Assembly: GCA_964453205.1 (NCBI GenBank)
Contig: CAYVRC010000208.1
Location: 1-9,451 of the forward strand
DNA from: Crateriforma sp964453205
Lineage (GTDB): Bacteria > Planctomycetota > Planctomycetia > Pirellulales > Pirellulaceae
DNA: 9,451 nt
Reading direction: 5' to 3'
Numbering within the stretch: the stretch's first letter is position 1; each line of letters begins with the position of its first letter. A program made the position numbers and the translations under genes. This document shows positions 7,166-9,451 of this stretch, in pieces. The notes under the pieces are model-generated. The model was not told the origin of the DNA. It worked only from the letters and a program-made list of their open reading frames with translations, and ran no database searches.

Positions 7166-8413
7166 TTACACACCGACGAAAGGATAGGGCACCAAGATGG
7201 CGTGCTGCATGATCCATGTCCGCAGACCGTCCCAACTGGTGTATTGCGAAAGGTAGACGAACAACAAGTAGACACCAACGACGACGGTCATCAACAGCCT
7301 GACGATCATCCGACTGGTCCAGGGCCAACTTCCGCGGGGAACCTCGGGCAAACGTCGCGCCCGTCGAATCGCCAGCCCCGCGCAAATCCTCGCCGGCATC
7401 ATCAACATGACGAACACGACACACGGCAGCCAAACGACTTCCCTGGGCGTCGCTTCGATCTTTAACAAATACAGCGGAATCGGCGCGACGACCAAGCCGA
7501 CCACCATGGCCCCCAGCCAAGCCCACGGCGCGCGGCGAAAATCGAAGCGAACTTGACGGACATCGAACAACGCCGAGATCCGATTTCGGCTGGCGAAGTT
7601 CACTTGCAGCATCGGCAAGTACAACATCGCCACGCCCAAGACCGTCAGCGACAACACGCCGACCAAGCCCGCCAACCCCGTCTGGCCGTTGCGGTTGGCC
7701 GCGATGATCAGCATCGCCGGAATCAACCACACCAGCGTGCCGATCGCCCCCCGCACGCCCAGCGACAACATTCGTGGGACTTCGAAGGAAGCGGTGAATT
7801 CCCATAAACGGTCCGCGGCATCGCTCCACGTCGACGGCCGCCAAGCCTGGCGAGCCAAACGAATCGGCTGTGGCCAAAGGTAATGCAAGAGCCGGCCGCC
7901 CCGGATCCACGCCCACAGCAAATACGCCAGCGTCACCGCGGCGGTGATCACCGCCGCGATTCGCAGGGCGACCGCCACGGTCGTTTCCGGATTGACCAGC
8001 GGCGCCACCGTCGCCCAATCGACCAGCAACTTGCTCGGCAGCGATGCGACGAACAAGGCCACCGCGGCCAGTCCGACGGTTCCGGCTTGGCGGATGCCGG
8101 GCAACGATTCCTTGACCGTACTTCCCGAGGCGATGCTGCCCGCGACATGCAGCAAATATCCCAGCGTCACCAATTGCAACCCGGGCACCGCGGCCAAGGC
8201 CGACAGCAACGCGACCAGCGAAACCCAGCAAAACAGACCATGGAACGCTCGTCGCACGGAGCGGACTCCACGGCCCAGTCGACCGCGTGACGGGCCCGTC
8301 ACCGGGTCGACGTGGGCTGACGTTTCGTCCCGCGAACGAATCAGCTGTCCCCCGCTGGCCGCTGCCGGCGAGACGGGGGGCGGAGTCGGCGGGAAGGATA
8401 CGGTCGATTTCAT
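7166..8413 (-). CDS. multi-pass membrane protein of unknown function (DUF4013-like)
   Basis: A 415-residue protein with about eight hydrophobic segments (roughly 58-92, 112-136, 145-172, 222-238, 247-270, 298-318, 326-348 and 370-390). A Pro/Ser-rich, basic cytoplasmic-looking N terminus (1-57) precedes them. The stretch VPGLQLVTLGYLLHVA (76-91) and the overall plan recall DUF4013-type proteins, but I cannot assign a function and see no catalytic motif. Its stop lies 3 nt before the protease ATG on the same strand, so the two are almost surely co-transcribed. A membrane partner or substrate role for the protease is possible but is inference. The ATG at 8413 gives a sensible N terminus, though only a weak GAG-type RBS precedes it. 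A longer minus-strand reading (6975-8420) over the same bases has no helices or motifs and is a shadow. Confidence 0.85.
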   Translation of the reverse strand: MKSTVSFPPTPPPVSPAAASGGQLIRSRDETSAHVDPVTGPSRGRLGRGVRSVRRAFHGLFCWVSLVALLSALAAVPGLQLVTLGYLLHVAGSIASGSTVKESLPGIRQAGTVGLAAVALFVASLPSKLLVDWATVAPLVNPETTVAVALRIAAVITAAVTLAYLLWAWIRGGRLLHYLWPQPIRLARQAWRPSTWSDAADRLWEFTASFEVPRMLSLGVRGAIGTLVWLIPAMLIIAANRNGQTGLAGLVGVLSLTVLGVAMLYLPMLQVNFASRNRISALFDVRQVRFDFRRAPWAWLGAMVVGLVVAPIPLYLLKIEATPREVVWLPCVVFVMLMMPARICAGLAIRRARRLPEVPRGSWPWTSRMIVRLLMTVVVGVYLLFVYLSQYTSWDGLRTWIMQHAILVPYPFVGV

Positions 8414-8743
8414 GGCTCAACGGTGTTCGTCGATCGGACGTTTTTCTTGGGTTCCTGCGGCTTTCTCACGGGAGATTGTCGGCCGATTCATCGAACCGTT
8501 CATCCAGGCCTCGCCCTTTTTCTCGAATAAACCATCAAAATCGGCTCAATCCGCGCGTCTCCGCGGGTCGATACCCGAAGTGTGTCCTTGGGGGGATCCT
8601 TGTGCCACAGCCCATTTTCCATGCACTTCGATCCGAGAAACGACCGCCACCGGGGCCTCCGACTCCGGCTTCAAGCCGCCCCGACAGCCTGTCGGCTCCA
8701 GCCCACGCGATCAAGGAAGATCGCCGGCACGTCGTTGAGGGCG
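8414..8743. other. divergent intergenic region, about 330 bp
   Basis: This stretch separates the minus-strand membrane-protein gene from the plus-strand lipoprotein. It should hold promoters for both, but I see no convincing -35/-10 pair on either strand. A small perfect hairpin is present: CGGGT (8564-8568), loop CGAT, ACCCG (8573-8577), with no T-tail. The lipoprotein frame stays open back to GTG 8582, so part of the gap may be coding if translation starts further upstream. Confidence 0.5.
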
Positions 8744-9130
8744 ATGCTTTGCGGCGTGCTGATGATTCCCGGGCTGACCGGCTGTGTCGCCTTGAACATC
8801 CCCAGCGAGCGATTTCACGACGCCGCCGACGACGGCGGTTGGTTGGGTGGGTGGCACCGACCCAAACGCTTCGGCGTGCCAGACCTGACGCCGGACCACG
8901 GATCGGCATCGCCGAGCGGCCATTCGGCGGAGATCGTGGGCGGAAAAATTTTGGGGGTCCAGCCCGGCGGGGACGTGGCGGAAGCTTGTTTCGGCGAAGT
9001 CACACCCGTTTTCGATCCGTCCGCGGAAGCCGCCGATCGGCAGAAAAACGAAATCCCCTGGCCCCGCTTTCACCCCGTCCCCACCCGGCCCGTTTTCGCC
9101 CCGACCGATTCGCCGCTGCCGTCGCGCTGA
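8744..9130 (+). CDS. putative small lipoprotein, function unknown
   Basis: Not recognised as a named family. From ATG 8744 the product is 128 residues: a short hydrophobic leader (MLCGVLMIPGLTGC) ends in a lipobox-like LTGC at residues 11-14, so C14 would be lipidated after cleavage by signal peptidase II. The mature part has a Gly/Trp-rich stretch (GGWLGGWHRP), and a Pro-rich C terminus. No enzyme motif is seen. The leader is short and lacks basic residues from ATG 8744; TTG 8735 adds an Arg, and a start at ATG 8621 or GTG 8582 would add 41-54 mostly basic, polar residues, too long for a normal lipoprotein leader. An AAGGA at 8713-8717 fits none of these well. The overlapping long Arg-rich frame (8287-9195) is a shadow. 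Lipobox supports the call, but start and function are open. Confidence 0.6.
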   Translation: MLCGVLMIPGLTGCVALNIPSERFHDAADDGGWLGGWHRPKRFGVPDLTPDHGSASPSGHSAEIVGGKILGVQPGGDVAEACFGEVTPVFDPSAEAADRQKNEIPWPRFHPVPTRPVFAPTDSPLPSR

Positions 9131-9149
9131 TCGACGAAAACTCAATGCC

Positions 9150-9186
9150 CCCTTCTGACGCTCATGGGTGGCCCTTTCTGACGTTC
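9150..9186. repeat. two direct copies of a CCTTTCTGACGTTC-like word
   Basis: CCCTTCTGACGCTC (9150-9163) and CCTTTCTGACGTTC (9173-9186) are near-identical direct copies, 23 nt apart start to start. They begin just past the lipoprotein stop. Their function is not known. Confidence 0.5.
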
Positions 9187-9282
9187 GGTGAATAATGCGG
9201 GTTGACGAGGCCGGATACGGCGGTTGACCCGTTCGACAGGGGTAAAATCCCCGGTGATGAATTTAAGCAAGTAGAGTTCACG

Positions 9283-9356
9283 TGAATAAAAGGGACATGA
9301 ATAAAAGGGACATGAATAAAAGGGACAGGCAAGGGAAATAAAAGGGACAGGCAAGG
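9283..9356. repeat. tandem AATAAAAGGGACA array
   Basis: The core AATAAAAGGGACA occurs four times, at 9285-9297, 9300-9312, 9315-9327 and 9337-9349. The first three form exact 15-bp units (TGAATAAAAGGGACA at 9283, 9298 and 9313). The last two cores are each followed by GGCAAGG and sit 22 bp apart, so the array mixes two unit lengths. AAAAGGGACAGGCA-type words are, from memory, common intergenic repeats in planctomycete and some other bacterial genomes, often near transposase-like genes. Here the array ends 76 bp before such a start. Confidence 0.9.
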
Positions 9357-9359
9357 AGA

Positions 9360-9387
9360 TTGACACGCCCTTCTCAACCGTTATCCT
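9360..9387 (+). promoter_or_regulatory. sigma70-type promoter of the transposase-like gene
   Basis: A perfect TTGACA (9360-9365) is followed after 16 nt by TATCCT (9382-9387; 4 of 6). It begins four bases past the last repeat unit. Transcription would start near 9394 and give a leader of about 39 nt to the ATG at 9433. Confidence 0.5.
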
Positions 9388-9421
9388 GTTCCGCAAATCG
9401 GCTTTCCTATTTCTCTGTGAC

Positions 9422-9427
9422 AGGGTG
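9422..9427 (+). promoter_or_regulatory. RBS of the transposase-like gene
   Basis: AGGGTG is a fair Shine-Dalgarno match, with seven nt between the AGGG and the ATG at 9433. It supports 9433 as a real start even though only six codons are in view. Confidence 0.5.
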
Positions 9428-9432
9428 CTCCC

Positions 9433-9451
9433 ATGCCTCGACTGGCCCGTG
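9433..9451 (+). CDS. probable REP-associated tyrosine transposase (RAYT/Y1), first six codons only
   Basis: Only MPRLAR plus the first base of a seventh codon (G) lies in the window. This matches the usual beginning of RAYT/Y1-transposase-like proteins (DUF1568 group), which commonly open with MPRxAR followed by V or I and a Pro-Gly-x-Pro-His-His-Val segment. RAYTs are single-copy relatives of the IS200/IS605 transposase that recognise and probably spread short extragenic repeats. Supporting context is the promoter, the RBS and the adjacent repeat array, which could be its target sequence. With six residues the call rests as much on context as on sequence; any other protein starting this way cannot be excluded. 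Confidence 0.55.

Larger units (their letters stand above)
9131..9432. other. repeat-rich intergenic region before the transposase start
   Basis: About 300 bp without a credible gene. It holds two CCTTTCTGACG-like copies (9150-9186), two GGTTGAC words 22 nt apart (9200-9206 and 9222-9228), a short GGGG-TAAAAT-CCCC inverted repeat (9239-9252), the AATAAAAGGGACA array (9283-9356) and a promoter (9360-9387). It is more A-rich than the coding regions from about 9240 to 9360. It probably belongs to the mobile or repeat-associated unit at the right edge. Confidence 0.6.

Noticed and set aside
6975..8420. Minus-strand 481-codon frame over the membrane-protein gene.
   Set aside because: It is Arg/Gly-rich with no motifs, and it overlaps in another frame a protein with clear hydrophobic helices.
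8287..9195. Long plus-strand Arg/Pro-rich frame of 302 codons.
   Set aside because: Its composition is typical of an out-of-frame reading of GC-rich DNA. It overlaps the 5' end of the membrane-protein gene and the better-supported lipoprotein.
9224..9248. TTGACC followed by TAAAAT as a possible promoter.
   Set aside because: The spacer is only 13 nt, outside the workable range for a sigma70 promoter.
9282..9341. A 19-codon plus-strand frame across the repeat array encoding three NKRD-type five-residue units and then a stop.
   Set aside because: The 15-bp unit length makes any frame look repetitive. There is no RBS and the start would be GTG, and the minus strand gives equally repetitive CPFYS units. 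It is best read as repeat DNA, not a gene.
9142..9396. Minus-strand frames with repeated CPFYS residues.
   Set aside because: These are translations of the AATAAAAGGGACA array and lack start signals or recognisable domains.
1..9451. CRISPR array, tRNA, rRNA or a defence island.
   Set aside because: No spaced palindromic repeats, no tRNA-like cloverleaf and no rRNA-like stretch were seen. The only regular array is the short AATAAAAGGGACA tandem, whose units lack unique spacers.

Overview
The window looks like a piece of a planctomycete chromosome, most likely of the Pirellulaceae (Rhodopirellula and relatives). This is inferred from the GC-rich coding sequence, the scarcity of clear Shine-Dalgarno sites, and gene types common in that group: soluble Hanks kinases, VKOR-thioredoxin fusions, S41 proteases and large poorly characterised membrane proteins. 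The AATAAAAGGGACA repeats beside a transposase-like start also fit. No 16S or other taxonomic marker is present.

Layout, left to right. (1) 1-1626, plus strand: the C-terminal 258 residues of a Ser/Thr protein kinase cut by the window edge, then a complete PP2C phosphatase 25 nt downstream; together they form an opposing phosphorylation pair. (2) 1661-1909, minus strand: a small exported histidine-rich one-helix membrane protein with its own promoter and RBS. (3) 1910-2212: a regulatory intergenic region with T-tracts and a possible hairpin. (4) 2213-3838, plus: a VKOR-DsbA/thioredoxin fusion for disulfide-bond formation, with a repetitive VFEAP linker. (5) 3930-5690, plus: a CPA2-type monovalent cation:proton antiporter with two C-terminal CBS domains. 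(6) 5741-8413, minus: a two-gene operon, a multi-pass membrane protein of unknown function followed 3 nt later by a membrane-anchored S41 C-terminal processing protease with a PDZ domain. (7) 8744-9130, plus: a small putative lipoprotein. (8) 9131-9451: an accessory-looking edge with a CCCTTTCTGACG-type doublet, a tandem AATAAAAGGGACA array, a good sigma70-type promoter, and the first six codons of what looks like a REP-associated tyrosine transposase (RAYT, Y1 family).

Most of the window is ordinary chromosomal housekeeping, signalling and envelope biology. Several products (VKOR-DsbA, S41 protease, lipoprotein, small His-rich protein) act at or outside the cytoplasmic membrane. The part most worth following is the right edge, where the repeat array and transposase start meet. 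Smaller oddities are the Asn-Asn pair where a CPA2 antiporter normally carries an ion-binding Asp, and the non-RD catalytic loop of the kinase.
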